A stretch of DNA of 64,000 bases, taken from contig OX381719.1 of assembly GCA_947462335.1 (NCBI GenBank), forward strand, positions 68,437,534 to 68,501,533, written 5' to 3'. The first letter of the stretch is position 1. Each line of letters begins with the position of its first letter. Shown in pieces: positions 10,887 through 21,600 of the stretch. Source of the stretch: Harmothoe impar (lineage: Eukaryota; Annelida; Polychaeta; Phyllodocida; Polynoidae). The notes under the pieces are model-generated. The model ran no database searches. It was given only the letters and a program-made list of their open reading frames with translations, and was not told where the DNA came from. Made by a program: the position numbers and the translations under genes.

Positions 10887-11753
10887 ATGATGGTTAGTTC
10901 TGCTATTTTCAGCTACTTTTCTTATCGAAGTGTTGACGCTACAGAGCATCGAAACTCTCTCCAAATGAGTCCAAGAAAGAAAAAGCAACTTCCACTTGAA
11001 GCAGGAAGAGAAACAGTGCCCTATGATGCATGTGAGGTAAAGAAACATTGGAAGGACGTCACCAAGGAGCAATGGATAGAAGCATGCTTCAACTTCATCG
11101 GAACGGAAGTAGTTTCATTTGGACAGAGGGAGAAGATTTTGTTGGAGCTATTTTTCTTAGCTCCGTATACTTGGCCTGACTGTGGTGAAATTCCTTCAGG
11201 TATTTGTTCAGTCTTCGCCATAGAAGTTATCAGGTCTTTGAAGGAGCTTCGATATATGCAAGGCACTCACGAGGAGATTGTTCAGAAAATGACGGAATTC
11301 GAAACAGGAGAAGACACAATATGGTGCGAGGAGACGACATATACGGACGATGATCTGGAGTACATCATTTGTAGCCCGTTGGAACATTATGTTAAAGACT
11401 TTGACGACATGCTAGACAGCACTGAGATGAACCCGAAAGAGAGATCCCTTACTGCACAGAAAGAGGCCAAAGCTGTGTTGGAAAAGCTCAAGTTTGGTCA
11501 AGGATTCACTCTTCAAAGCAGCTGTGTGAGTGTGATAAAAGGCCTTGTGTTGAAACATCCAGACATGAAGTTTTCGCGTGCTGTCGACACACTTCCTTTG
11601 CCTGAACTGATGATTAACATGATCGATCCCATCGTACCAACATGTTTCGACTCTGCCAATTGTCCCATGTATAAAATGGTTTCAAGTTTTGCCTGTAGCC
11701 GATGGCTAAACGATCCACTGAAGTCAGAAAACCTCCTTGATTTAATCAACTGA
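10887..11753 (+). CDS. Unknown 288-residue protein, intact copy in the left palindrome arm
   Basis: The open frame runs 289 codons from tandem ATGs at 10887 to TGA. A second possible start, at 10965, is followed by a basic motif SPRKKKQ that looks like a nuclear signal. The rest is a globular, mixed alpha/beta-like composition with acidic patches (for example TYTDDDLEYI) and about ten cysteines. I do not recognise the family and see no catalytic motif. The inverted copy at 38356-39222 has the same length without frameshifts but one nonsense change, so this copy is the only intact one. It is the sole sizeable gene of the palindromic element. It may be an element-encoded factor or a captured host gene. 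Confidence 0.6.
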   Translation: MMVSSAIFSYFSYRSVDATEHRNSLQMSPRKKKQLPLEAGRETVPYDACEVKKHWKDVTKEQWIEACFNFIGTEVVSFGQREKILLELFFLAPYTWPDCGEIPSGICSVFAIEVIRSLKELRYMQGTHEEIVQKMTEFETGEDTIWCEETTYTDDDLEYIICSPLEHYVKDFDDMLDSTEMNPKERSLTAQKEAKAVLEKLKFGQGFTLQSSCVSVIKGLVLKHPDMKFSRAVDTLPLPELMINMIDPIVPTCFDSANCPMYKMVSSFACSRWLNDPLKSENLLDLIN

Positions 11754-11807
11754 CTAAATGTATTTTCTCATACTAGTATTAGTAGCATTAGTAATAGCAG
11801 CTACTCA

Positions 11808-12036
11808 GTCTCGTGCAGCACAAGCAGCAGCATCTGTCAGCAGCATCCGTGACATCGTCAGCAGCAGCAGCAGCTGCACGAGCAGCACAAGCAGCAGCAT
11901 CTGTCAACAGCATCCGTGACATCGTCAGCAACTGCAGCAGCTGCACGAGCAGCACAAGCAGCAGCAGCTGTCAGCAGCTGCAGCAGCTGCACGAGCAGCA
12001 CAAGCAGCAGCACCAACAGCAGCAGCAACAGCAAAT

Positions 12037-12071
<35 letters not shown>

Positions 12072-12078
12072 GCGGTGT
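11808..12078. repeat. CAG/CTG-rich cryptic repeat downstream of the 288-residue ORF
   Basis: Diverged tandem units of about 70 bp (CACGAGCAGCACAAGCAGCAG plus CATCCGTGACATCGTCAGCA), ending in a pure (CAG)n of about 11 units. Several frames are open only because of the triplet repeat. The mirror copy is at 38032-38305. Confidence 0.9.
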
Positions 12079-12127
12079 GGACCACTAAATTCGAGATGGC
12101 GACATGTCTGTTTCTTAGAATCGACAT

Positions 12128-13679
12128 TCGACATGAGACCTAGTGACATTTGACATGAAGCTTGAAAAACATAGTGACAGGTGACATGAGCAATTCTTAA
12201 AATCGACATGAGATATGAGCATAATTAAGCGACATCGACATGTGCCATGGCAATTTTTTTTTAAGACAAACGCCATAGACTCCTCATTCAAACCCCCACT
12301 AGTAGTGCTCTATAAGCGCAAGCTTTGCCTTAAGAGAGCTGTGGCTGTGAACCCTCTCCTCCCCCCGTACACACAGGTAAATATCAGAGTCAGCCAATGT
12401 CGCCAATACTACTCTCATACAAGGGTCAGGCACTGCTGGACTATAATAGATGGGTCAAGGACCATTCTACTGAGGGTCAGGCTAGGCTGGACATTCAATA
12501 ACAGGCTGGACTTTGGCAAACTTGCTTGAAAGTCTGGCCAGCAAGAGTCCGTTGAAGGACTATACGGTAAAAAGGCTGCTGTTACAGTCAAGATACTCAT
12601 ATTTCAAGCCCAGAAAACTGTAATTAGCTTTCCAAGTTGTTTATTTAACAATATCCTGGCCTAGCAAGAAGCTGTCAGATGACATCTAAGAAAAATGGGG
12701 CTGTTAATTGATCAAGAGAGCTACATTGTTACAGAGTCCTATTCCTCTTTTGAGGTGGGACCAAATTTGAAAAAAGAATAAACTCAAAAAAAAAGCCTTA
12801 AGATTGAAACAGTTGTAGATGACAAATTTAATGAGGAAGTCGTATTAATTAGTTTACAAATAGCCGCTGCACGAGCAGCACAAGCAGCTCGTGCAGCTGC
12901 TGCAGCTGACACTAGTGTCAGCTGCTGCTTGTGCTGCTCGTGCAGCGGCTATTTGTAAACTAATTAATACGACTTCCTCATTAAATTTGTCATCTACAAC
13001 TGTTTCAATCTTAAGGCTTTTTTTTTGAGTTTATTCTTTTTTCAAATTTGGTCCCACCTCAAAAGAGGAATAGGACTCTGTAACAATGTAGCTCTCTTGA
13101 TCAATTAACATTTTCTTAGATGTCATCTGACAGCTTCTTGCTAGGCCAGGATATTGTTAAATAAACAACTTGGAAAGCTAATTACAGTTTTCTGGGCTTG
13201 AAATATGAGTATCTTGACTGTAACAGCAGCCTTTTTACCGTATAGTCCTTCAACGGACTCTTGCTGGCCAGACTTTCAAGCAAGTTTGCCAAAGTCCAGC
13301 CTGTTATTGAATGTCCAGCCTAGCCTGACCCTCAGTAGAATGGTCCTTGACCCATCTATTATAGTCCAGCAGTGCCTGACCCTTGTATGAGAGTAGTATT
13401 GGCGACATTGGCTGACTCTGATATTTACCTGTGTGTACGGGGGGAGGAGAGGGTTCACAGCCACAGCTCTCTTAAGGCAAAGCTTGCGCTTATAGAGCAC
13501 TACTAGTGGGGGTTTGAATGAGGAGTCTATGGCGTTTGTTTTAAAAAAAAATAGCCATGGCACATGTCGATGTCGCTTAATTATGCTCATATCTCATGTC
13601 GATTTTAAGAATTGCTCATGTCACCTGTCACTATGTTTTTCAAGCTTCATGTCAAATGTCACTAGGCCTCATGTCGAAT
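12128..13679. repeat. Central part of the palindrome (both arms, no ORF)
   Basis: 12128-12913 reads in reverse complement as 12914-13679. The centre carries CAG/CTG-type units (GCACGAGCAGCACAAGCAG), with one arm having an extra short unit. The outer parts carry CATGTCRA/GACATG motifs related to the dispersed repeat at 48400-48665. No gene. Confidence 0.85.
13676..13679. repeat. Left target-site duplication GAAT of the 24.3-kb LTR element
   Basis: GAAT here and GAAT at 37980-37983 flank the two LTRs. With the insert and one GAAT removed, the right palindrome arm becomes continuous with the left arm. Confidence 0.9.
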
Positions 13680-14226
13680 TGTCGAGGGGCTACATGATGC
13701 GCTCCTGCATGATGCACTCTCACTCCTGGCGCCCCCAGCTGAGGCGCACCGAGTGACCCGGAAGTACCCTCAAGTGGCTGAGTGGGGAAAACCCACAGGG
13801 AACGGGACGGCCTGGCACACTCACAGTAAACATACTGGAGGAGTGGTGACAGGTGTCCAGGGTGTTCCTCCTCTCCTGTCACACAGCCCCCCGCAGGGTG
13901 GATGGGTGACAGGAGGACGGGTCTATTTATAGACTGATGAACGACTCCTGGGTCTCAGCCTGACAGGGCCGAGAACTATAAATACCCTCTGGATTCCTCC
14001 AGAGGGTGTCTTATACATCCAGGAGCCGGGAGCCATGCTGGAGGAACTAGCCTTCCTATTTATCTCCATAGGGCTAGCCATGCTACCCTACCTACTGCAG
14101 ACATATATGTGAGGTGGCACTCTCGTACGTATCTATCTATGTCCTACTGATATAATAAAATCGGATATCAACTCTAATCTATTGTGTCTCCTTGTCGGAT
14201 CATCTACATCAAATGACCTCTCGACA
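13680..14226 (+). repeat. 5' LTR of the 24.3-kb retrovirus-like element
   Basis: 547 bp, TGTCGAG...CTCGACA. It matches 37433-37979 with one visible difference (CAGGGAACG against CAGGAAACG). It contains a TATA-like CTATAAATAC at 13976-13985, immediately followed by a 10-bp perfect stem-loop (ACCCTCTGGA/TCCAGAGGGT, about 13984-14007), and ATAATAAAATC as polyadenylation signal near 14153. Near-identity of the LTRs means recent insertion. Confidence 0.95.
14035..14112 (+). CDS. Micro-ORF in the LTR encoding a 25-residue hydrophobic peptide
   Basis: ATG to TGA, 25 codons: two acidic residues after the first Met-Leu, then one hydrophobic segment (LAFLFISIGLAMLPYLL) long enough to span a membrane. 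It lies downstream of the TATA box and hairpin, so it would be near the 5' end of every transcript. The last codons contain ATAT|GTGAGG, which resembles a 5' splice site, so the peptide could alternatively be a leader exon. It is present identically in both LTRs. Expression is not shown; it may be a chance frame. Confidence 0.3.
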   Translation: MLEELAFLFISIGLAMLPYLLQTYM

Positions 14227-14227
14227 C

Positions 14228-14245
14228 TGGTGGAGAACCTTTGGC
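14228..14245 (+). other. Candidate primer-binding site
   Basis: TGGTGGAGAACCTTTGG starts one base after the LTR end. TGG at this spot is the expected complement of a tRNA CCA end. I cannot name the tRNA. Confidence 0.55.
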
Positions 14246-14279
14246 TGATTTCCATTAGAAGTTAACCTCTACACATGCC

Positions 14280-17200
14280 ATGAGTACCAGTGGTAATCAA
14301 CTGGAGTCACAATTACCTGAGTTTGATAACCTACCGGTAGCAAACACACATAGTACAGATACTGCTACGAGCCTCCAAGCCAACCCCACCACCCACACAG
14401 GAGGAGGAACCCCTACTACACCCCAGCAGACGAACCATCCTCCACCGGCCCACACGTCGCCTACACCACAGAACCAAGTGACAACCATCTCTACACAGAA
14501 GTCAACACCTGGAGCCACCTTCAGCCTAGGTTCAGTAGGAGACGTCTCATCTAGCACGGATCAGATAAGTCCTTTTAATACTAGTACAACACCTGCACCA
14601 GCAGCCTACGACCCCAGCGTTAGGCCTTACTACCCATTGTTTGATCTAGACTCATCTGAGGATCAGGAGGTGCAGGACGTGTTGGAGAACATCTCTCCCA
14701 TTCCACCACCCACACAGGGTGACCAGGGTGTTTTTCAAACACCTCGTGGTGACGCTGGGCAACTCTTTGATTTTCAAGCAGCAGTTTTTAAAGCTAAGAG
14801 GTCTCAGGAGAGGAGAGACTACCTCAGCCGCCATTTCGATCGGCAGCAGCCTATACCACCCCCCAGCCTTGGGAGCAGCTCCAGCAGCTCCGGTAGCTAC
14901 ACCTCTGGCGACAGAACATCTCCAGGGATAGAGGCTGAGAAGGGGAAGCCCGGCGGTATACCTACCAACGACTCCTCCACTGACCCACACTGGCACACTG
15001 AAAGTGACACACCCTGGAGCAGTCTTGGAGGATTATCCAGCATCTGGAGGCCCAATTACCAGGACCCAGACTCACCTCTGCTAAGACAGTCAGGTATTCC
15101 AGTCCAACAGGTGAGCAGTGAATCCGGATCCAGTGACATTTTTCGGCCGATAGGTAGAGATACTTCTACCCCACTAGACTGGATTAAGCTATCTGTCAAC
15201 TCGGCTCCACACACCCTGGAGGAGCAGCCGACCCCGCCGGCGTTGGCAGAACCTGCTGCACCAATCTGGTATCCAAACCATCAGGACCCTGATTCTCCCC
15301 TGCTAAGGCAGTCAGGGGCCCCTGCAGCATCTCGGCAGTCCAGTGATTCGGACGACCTATATTGTATAGACCCCCAGAAGGCCAATAGGGGCGCCAGAAT
15401 TGAAAAGGCGGTGAGAGACATAAACGATTACCAAACACACCGTTTTAACCACACCCCAGTAGGCTTTGATCCAGATTTCTTGTTTTCTGGAATTCAGCAC
15501 GACATATACAGTGGCCTACCACCCCACACTCTACGGGAGTTGGCCGCCGACGGTGGTTTTTACGGATCTCTTGAGGCTCTCACTAGGGCACACGACAGGT
15601 TTCATAACTTCACAACACCTCTGATCGCAGCAGTGCGGGAGGAGTTGGGTGACCACCTATTCCCAGGTAAATTAACACCCACTGGTCACACACAGGTCAG
15701 TGCCCCTGCGGCAACAGACTGTGTCTCACCCACTCAGGAGGTGAGTGAAGCCAAATCCGAACCCCTAGCGACCCCCTTACCCACCCCTCTACAAAAACTG
15801 GTGGAAAAAGGGGAGTCTCAGAGCTACATACAAGGTGTGGCTAGTGAGGTGAGTCCCAAGGACTACTCACAGCAAATCAGTGAGGCAATAAAGAGGTGGC
15901 GCGCAAACCAGACCGCACCCAGGAGGAGCGCTGCCACCCCTACCTCCACACCCAGGAGGAGACCACAACCATCACCCAAGCCAATATCATACAGGAAGGC
16001 ACACAGGAGGTGGAGAAGATTGGACAGGCCCTGTCCGCAGGTGGTCATCCACTCATTAGCCTCCTCTGCCTTCTCAGACTACCACCAGGAGGACCCTGCA
16101 GCATTTGAAAGACTGATCAGAAGGGACCTACACAGGGACTTTGTGGAAAAAGGACTGCCAGCAGCAGTGGAAAAACTCACCACCCCACTCAGAGGTCCCT
16201 CACCGTCCTCGTCTGAAGATTCCTATTTCCAGGAGTGTGAGTTCCCAGCCCCAGTCACACCACCGGCTAGGAGCAGATCAGCTGAACCGACCGCCGCTCA
16301 CACTGCCCCCTCCGGAAAGCACAGGAGCCGCTCAGGTTCACCCAGGAGGCCCCCAGGAGACTACTCATACCACTTGGAGCGCAGCATCGACGGGGCAGTT
16401 GGCCCAAAGACGAGGGCAACATCGCCCACCCTACAACGACAGATACCTTTCACCAAGAGAAAAGGTAAACAACAAGTCAACATGAGCAGGAGAGGCAATG
16501 GAGAGCCTCAGGGACGGCGATCACCTGACCCCAACAGTGCCCTGGTGAAGGAAGTGGTCATGGCCATGAGCCAAAGCATGGCCTCCCTGTTGTCAGCCCA
16601 GGCTAAGGACATAGCCCAGAAGATGGGAGAACTGGAACAGGGTGTAGGCTCCAGACTGGATAGGATGAGCGCCAACATACAGAGAGTGGAGGAAAGAAGC
16701 CATGACACCACAAGGGCACAGGAGAGGATGGACCGCGCTATGCAAGATAGACAATTAGCTGCCATGGAGCATGGGGAGGATTTCTCTCTCAGAGTTGGTG
16801 ACAGATTGGCCAGCGACATGAGAGACATGAGGAATGAGCTACAAAGGGACATGGAACAGCGTCTCAGAGGATTGGAGATTGGGTTTGGACGTCAACACCA
16901 CCACTTCAGCCAAGCAGAAGGAATGACACCATCACCCATACTCCAGGGTGGAGCCGCTGGTGGCTACCCCCACGACAGAGGTGCATGCACTCCCGCTGAG
17001 AGGTGCCCACCTTTCACATCCACCCCCTCTCCAAGCAAAGCAGTATTTGGAGACCCCACTGGAAGAGTGAGCACAGGTGGCTACGGCACAGCCATCCCCA
17101 GCGCCCCACCTCCCACACCTGTGAGTGGTGTTTCAACCACCCACCAGATGGCAGCACAGCTCACTACACAACACCAGTCACCGGTCAGGCGTGATGTTGG

Positions 17201-18635
17201 CATGGTCTCCAACTCCATCTACATGCCTACCCCAAACCTGCCTCCTGCAGGCATGAACCAGCCCCAGGGTCAGAGATTGGACCCCTACACATCACGGCAT
17301 TCTGCCCCACCAGGACCACCCCTCCATGCACAGAACCCAGGTGGCCGCCAGGAGGGAGACCCAGCTGAGATCAGGTACACCAGCGCCCAGTTGAACTCTT
17401 TCACCAAACCAAAAGTGTTCGACAGGCAGACGGCCTACAGATCAGCAGAGAAGTTCCTGGCAGAGTACAAGTTCTACATCGAGGCCATGTACCCCAATAA
17501 CCAGTATATGCAAGCAAAATGCATGTATGGGCATCTGGACGGTAGGGCAGCTTCCTGGTATTTCTCCAATGTCATGGGGAAGCCCTTGATGAATGACAGG
17601 GACCTCATGTACGCTGCCTTCCTGGAAAGATTCAGTGGGGAGGACCCTGACACCGTCATCAAAGGGTACAGAAACAGAAAACAGAAGGCTGGAGAGTCTG
17701 TAGAGAGTTACATGACTGATATGATAAGTCTCCTGTCAAACAGCCAACTGGATGAAAAGACCCAGGTGGATTACCTCATCAATGGGTTCAGGCCGGAAAT
17801 TGGTAACCCTCTGCGGTGTGAGCTACCCACCAAGATCACAGAGGTGGAAAAGCTAGCCACCAAGACAGAGGTGACCTTCAGCTCCTTGAGTTCCCAGCTC
17901 AAGCAGGCCCCAACCCAACAGGCTGAGCTGTGTGAAGTCAGCCCCCAGCAGAGAGACAGGAGCTGGAACAACAACAGGAGGCAATACAACAGCTCCTACT
18001 GGAGTGGCAACAGGGATTCCAGGTTGGACCCAGGTTTGAACAGATCATACAGTTCAGACTACCAAAGCAGGTTCAATGACAGGTTCAACAACTGGAACGA
18101 CAGAGGTTTCAACAACAGTTACAACAGGTCAACATCCAGAGGCAGGGACGACCAGAGGGACAGAGGTAGGGACAGATTCAGAGGCCGCAGTCCCTACAAC
18201 AACCCCCCCAGGGAGCATAACAACTCCGGTAACTACAACAGAAACTACAGGAGTAACAGTCAGGACTCCCGGGGAGGTGACTCTAGATACAGGTCGAATT
18301 CAGGTGGCTACAGGAGGGACCAAACTAGGTCAGAATCCAGGGGCCGCTATGACAGATCTGCTTCTAGGGATAGATCTGGCAATTACAACAATAACAGTAG
18401 CAGCAACAACAGCCCGAGGAACAGGTCTTCATCTAGGGGCAGAGACAGCCAGGACGACAGGCAGAACCCCAGTCAGCGCCGATCCAGGGACCAGACCCCA
18501 GGAAGAGGGGACGACAGGGGTAGATCCAGGGAGAGACAGGGGAACGACCGCCCTGGAGACAGAAGCCGTGACCAGTCCAGAGACAGCTCTAGAGGGGGTG
18601 AGAGACCAAGGTCCTCCTCTAGATCAAGGGACTAG
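14280..18635 (+). CDS. gag: Gag polyprotein, unusually long (1451 residues)
   Basis: The first ATG after the primer site opens this frame. Residues 1-770 are disordered, rich in Pro, Ser, Thr and Gln, and include a repeated QDPDSPLLRQSG motif (about residues 260 and 337). About 755-870 is helical/coiled coil (VKEVVMAMSQSMASLLSAQA onward). About 1030-1205 matches the retrotransposon Gag capsid pattern: LNSFTKPKVFDRQTAYR, DGRAASWYF, AFLERFSG, ESVESYMTDMISLL. The last 230 residues are Arg/Ser/Asp/Asn-rich (RS, RGR and NN motifs) with no CCHC zinc knuckle, so RNA binding would depend on basic repeats, as in spumaviral GR boxes or some gypsy Gags. It acts as the structural core of virus-like particles. 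Typical gypsy Gags are 300-500 residues. It ends in UAG, with pol continuing in the same frame. Confidence 0.9.
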   Translation: MSTSGNQLESQLPEFDNLPVANTHSTDTATSLQANPTTHTGGGTPTTPQQTNHPPPAHTSPTPQNQVTTISTQKSTPGATFSLGSVGDVSSSTDQISPFNTSTTPAPAAYDPSVRPYYPLFDLDSSEDQEVQDVLENISPIPPPTQGDQGVFQTPRGDAGQLFDFQAAVFKAKRSQERRDYLSRHFDRQQPIPPPSLGSSSSSSGSYTSGDRTSPGIEAEKGKPGGIPTNDSSTDPHWHTESDTPWSSLGGLSSIWRPNYQDPDSPLLRQSGIPVQQVSSESGSSDIFRPIGRDTSTPLDWIKLSVNSAPHTLEEQPTPPALAEPAAPIWYPNHQDPDSPLLRQSGAPAASRQSSDSDDLYCIDPQKANRGARIEKAVRDINDYQTHRFNHTPVGFDPDFLFSGIQHDIYSGLPPHTLRELAADGGFYGSLEALTRAHDRFHNFTTPLIAAVREELGDHLFPGKLTPTGHTQVSAPAATDCVSPTQEVSEAKSEPLATPLPTPLQKLVEKGESQSYIQGVASEVSPKDYSQQISEAIKRWRANQTAPRRSAATPTSTPRRRPQPSPKPISYRKAHRRWRRLDRPCPQVVIHSLASSAFSDYHQEDPAAFERLIRRDLHRDFVEKGLPAAVEKLTTPLRGPSPSSSEDSYFQECEFPAPVTPPARSRSAEPTAAHTAPSGKHRSRSGSPRRPPGDYSYHLERSIDGAVGPKTRATSPTLQRQIPFTKRKGKQQVNMSRRGNGEPQGRRSPDPNSALVKEVVMAMSQSMASLLSAQAKDIAQKMGELEQGVGSRLDRMSANIQRVEERSHDTTRAQERMDRAMQDRQLAAMEHGEDFSLRVGDRLASDMRDMRNELQRDMEQRLRGLEIGFGRQHHHFSQAEGMTPSPILQGGAAGGYPHDRGACTPAERCPPFTSTPSPSKAVFGDPTGRVSTGGYGTAIPSAPPPTPVSGVSTTHQMAAQLTTQHQSPVRRDVGMVSNSIYMPTPNLPPAGMNQPQGQRLDPYTSRHSAPPGPPLHAQNPGGRQEGDPAEIRYTSAQLNSFTKPKVFDRQTAYRSAEKFLAEYKFYIEAMYPNNQYMQAKCMYGHLDGRAASWYFSNVMGKPLMNDRDLMYAAFLERFSGEDPDTVIKGYRNRKQKAGESVESYMTDMISLLSNSQLDEKTQVDYLINGFRPEIGNPLRCELPTKITEVEKLATKTEVTFSSLSSQLKQAPTQQAELCEVSPQQRDRSWNNNRRQYNSSYWSGNRDSRLDPGLNRSYSSDYQSRFNDRFNNWNDRGFNNSYNRSTSRGRDDQRDRGRDRFRGRSPYNNPPREHNNSGNYNRNYRSNSQDSRGGDSRYRSNSGGYRRDQTRSESRGRYDRSASRDRSGNYNNNSSSNNSPRNRSSSRGRDSQDDRQNPSQRRSRDQTPGRGDDRGRSRERQGNDRPGDRSRDQSRDSSRGGERPRSSSRSRD
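18633..18635 (+). other. In-frame UAG between gag and pol, candidate readthrough signal
   Basis: gag and pol share a frame. TAG at 18633-18635 is the only stop between them, and 18636-18722 is open up to the first pol ATG. The codon is followed by AGGTCCGGGGAAGGTC, a G-rich context that could pair. Known: gammaretroviruses make Gag-Pol by UAG readthrough, whereas most gypsy elements use a frameshift or one ORF. Confidence 0.6.
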
Positions 18636-21600
18636 AGGTCCGGGGAAGGTCACATAACATCCAGTGACCAAGCCCCCACCACCAGTACAGAGACACACAC
18701 CTTAAGCAGCATCTCCACACCAGTGACTACAGCACACCTTAGCAGCATGGACGTCAGCAGACCAGACACCATCCTGTCCATGGAAGTGAACACACCTGCA
18801 GGGACCTCAACAACCAGCAGCACATCCAGTACACCACCGGAAGCAGCCAGCACGAGTCACATGTGTGAGGAGTCATCATCAGACGTGGGGTCAGCCACCC
18901 TCACCCTGGGTGTGAAGACCCAAGGTAAGTGCAGGCACACAGGTAAGGTTTTGTATGTAGCTGCCAACATCTCAAAGGGCTCTGTCAGTGTGGAATTAGC
19001 AAATGTAAAAAGCAAAGCCTTGGTTGACACAGGGGCGTCTCTGTGTTTTATAAGCAGGAGGCTGTTTGACAAAATAACAAATACCAACATTTGCACTCAT
19101 GTAAAAAGGTCCAACATGTCAGTAGTATTGGCTGACGGCAATGCTGTTCAGGTGGATCTATCTGCCTTTGTTTCATTCACAATACAGGGAGTCCTTTTCA
19201 AGGAAAGATTCCACGTGTTACCCAGACTTAGTAGACCAATGGTTCTGGGAGTCAATTTTCTCAGGAAATACAGGGGAAAGATCTCTTTCCATGACGAGGA
19301 ACAGACCCCACCAAATTCCATCTGTGCTCTGACAGATGAGTACATCCCAGCAAACAGTGAACACACCTTCAACGCCATGGTAATAAACCATGAGGAGTTG
19401 ACAGGCCAAGTAGGTATCACTGAGAGACTAGAACCTGATCAGAGCTACCTCATCAAACACACAATAGTCTCCCCCAAAACAAACAAGAACATTGTTCCCA
19501 TCACTATGGCTAACCCAACTGATACTGGTTTCTACCTGAGGGGACATTGGCCCATTGGAAGGTTTGTACCTCTTGATATGTCCCAGGCAATACCCCTGGG
19601 TTTGTTGGGAGGTGGAAACGGCGAATGCAGTGCCATCAGTCAGGAAGAGGATTTTATCCCAATCAACAGCGGGGAAAACCCACTGGACTGTCTACCCAAG
19701 GGCGACGAGCCATTGAAATACAAGGTTTGCCAAGACCTCAGTGAGGACCAAAAGGTCCAAATCAGGACCATAGTAGAAAGCAACAGGAGGGCATTTGTAA
19801 TAAATGAAAATGCCATTGGGCTCAACACCGAGAATGAGGTGACCCTAGAGCTCAAGCCTGGCGCCAAACCCTGTAACAGACCATCATACAGAATGTCCCC
19901 ACACAAAGAGGTGTTTCAGAGGGAATTACTGGAAAAACAACTGGAACAGGGAGTGCTTGAGGTGTGCTCAGAGCCTTCTGAGTACAACAGCCCAGCCTTC
20001 CTAGTGGCTAAGCCACAGGGTGATACATCCAAAGCCTCCGGCTGGAGGATAGTTGTTGACTATAGGTGGGTTAATCAAAACCTAAAGTCTTTTTCGTATA
20101 GTTTCCCAAGAACTGATGACCTCATGGACACCATAGGTAGGACAGGAGCCAGGTATTTCAGCAAGCTGGACGTCTACTCAGCCTACCACCAGATCAAACT
20201 GGCTGAGGAATCCAGACACATCACCACCTTCTCGGCAAACGGCACAAGATACAGGGCCAAGGTGTTGCCAATGGGACTGAAGACCTCAGGATTGGCTTTC
20301 CAAAATGTGATGGAGCAGTTGTTACTGAAATGCAAATACAGAAACGCTGTGGCATATGTGGACGACGTGGCCATCTACAGCCCCACATGGGAAAGACACT
20401 TGGAAGATCTTGATGAGGTGTTGAAACTCTTCATAAAGGGTAACATCAAACTCAAATCAGAAAAGTGTGAGTTTGGCACGACCAAGATGGATTTCTTGGG
20501 TTTCAGAGTGAATCAGGAGGGTTTGTCACCCTCCCCAGACAAAATCTGGCCCATCAAGACCTTCCCTGAACCTAAGAATGTAGCCGAGTTGAGGTCATTC
20601 AATGGAATGGCCCAGTTCTACAAAAGATTCATCAAAGGCTTCGCCCACGTCATGAAGCCGCTGTATGACTTGTTGAAGGCAGGGAAGTCATTTGTCTGGA
20701 CAGCGGAATGCCAGAGGTCTTTTGATAAATTGAAGGATGGAATCTGTTCAGAGGCGACTTTAAGTTTCCCAGATTTCACAAAACCTTTCATCATTTTCAC
20801 AGACGCCTCTGACACTTCATGTGGAGCAGTCCTCACTCAACTTGACAGCAATGGGTTCTACAGACCCATAGAGTTTGCTGGCAAGTCACACACCAGCCAG
20901 GAGACCCGATATTCTGTCACAGACCGTGAAATGCTGGGTGTCATCTTTGGCATTAGAAGGTTCCACCACTACATAGATGGCACACATTTCACCCTATACT
21001 CTGACCACACTGCACTTGTCTCCCTGTTCAACAAGAAAGAGAACATCACAAATGGGAGGTTGGCCAGATGGATAGACACAGTCATGGCATATGACTTTGA
21101 GGTGAAATACCTCCAGGGCAGAGCCAACATAGTGGCTGATATGCTGTCAAGGAGGCATTATCCACCCCAGCCTGAGGACTCAGCACCAATTAGGTCTCAA
21201 GGCAAGTTGGTATTGCCCCCAAAGAAGCTGCAATTCTCCAGCATACTGATCACCAAGTTCTTCCACGCCGAGGAGCCCATACCAGTAAACCCTATACTGC
21301 TAGGTGCACCCAGGTCCATACTGAAAGGCGGTAAGCCCTGGGGTAGCAGCAACACCAAGGCAAAAGGGGTCATTGCCAGGAAAGGCAGTGTGGAGAGACA
21401 GCAGCTGGAGACCAGTTTGGGCGAGCCAGAGACCCTATGTGTGGTGACTAGGTCAGCGTCCCAGAATGTAAACACAGACGTTGTTGTGACACATGATACC
21501 GCGGGGGCGCCAGCTGACCCAGTCCCGGCCCCTCCAGCTGACTCCGCAGTCAGGGAATCTAGGACACGACCCAGAAAGGGGAGTGCACACAAGGGCCCAC

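Noticed and set aside
11858..12127. Poly-Ala/poly-Leu protein on the minus strand (and its mirror at 37982-38251)
   Set aside because: Frame produced by the CAG/CTG repeat.
12215..12529. 104-codon frame repeated in inverse orientation at 13276-13590
   Set aside because: Duplicated only because it lies in the palindrome; composition is random and there is no motif. Low but not zero chance of being real.
18076..18657. 193-codon Thr/Gly-rich frame over the end of gag
   Set aside because: Overlapping frame of the Arg/Ser-rich Gag tail; the Gag frame is the one continuous with the capsid domain.
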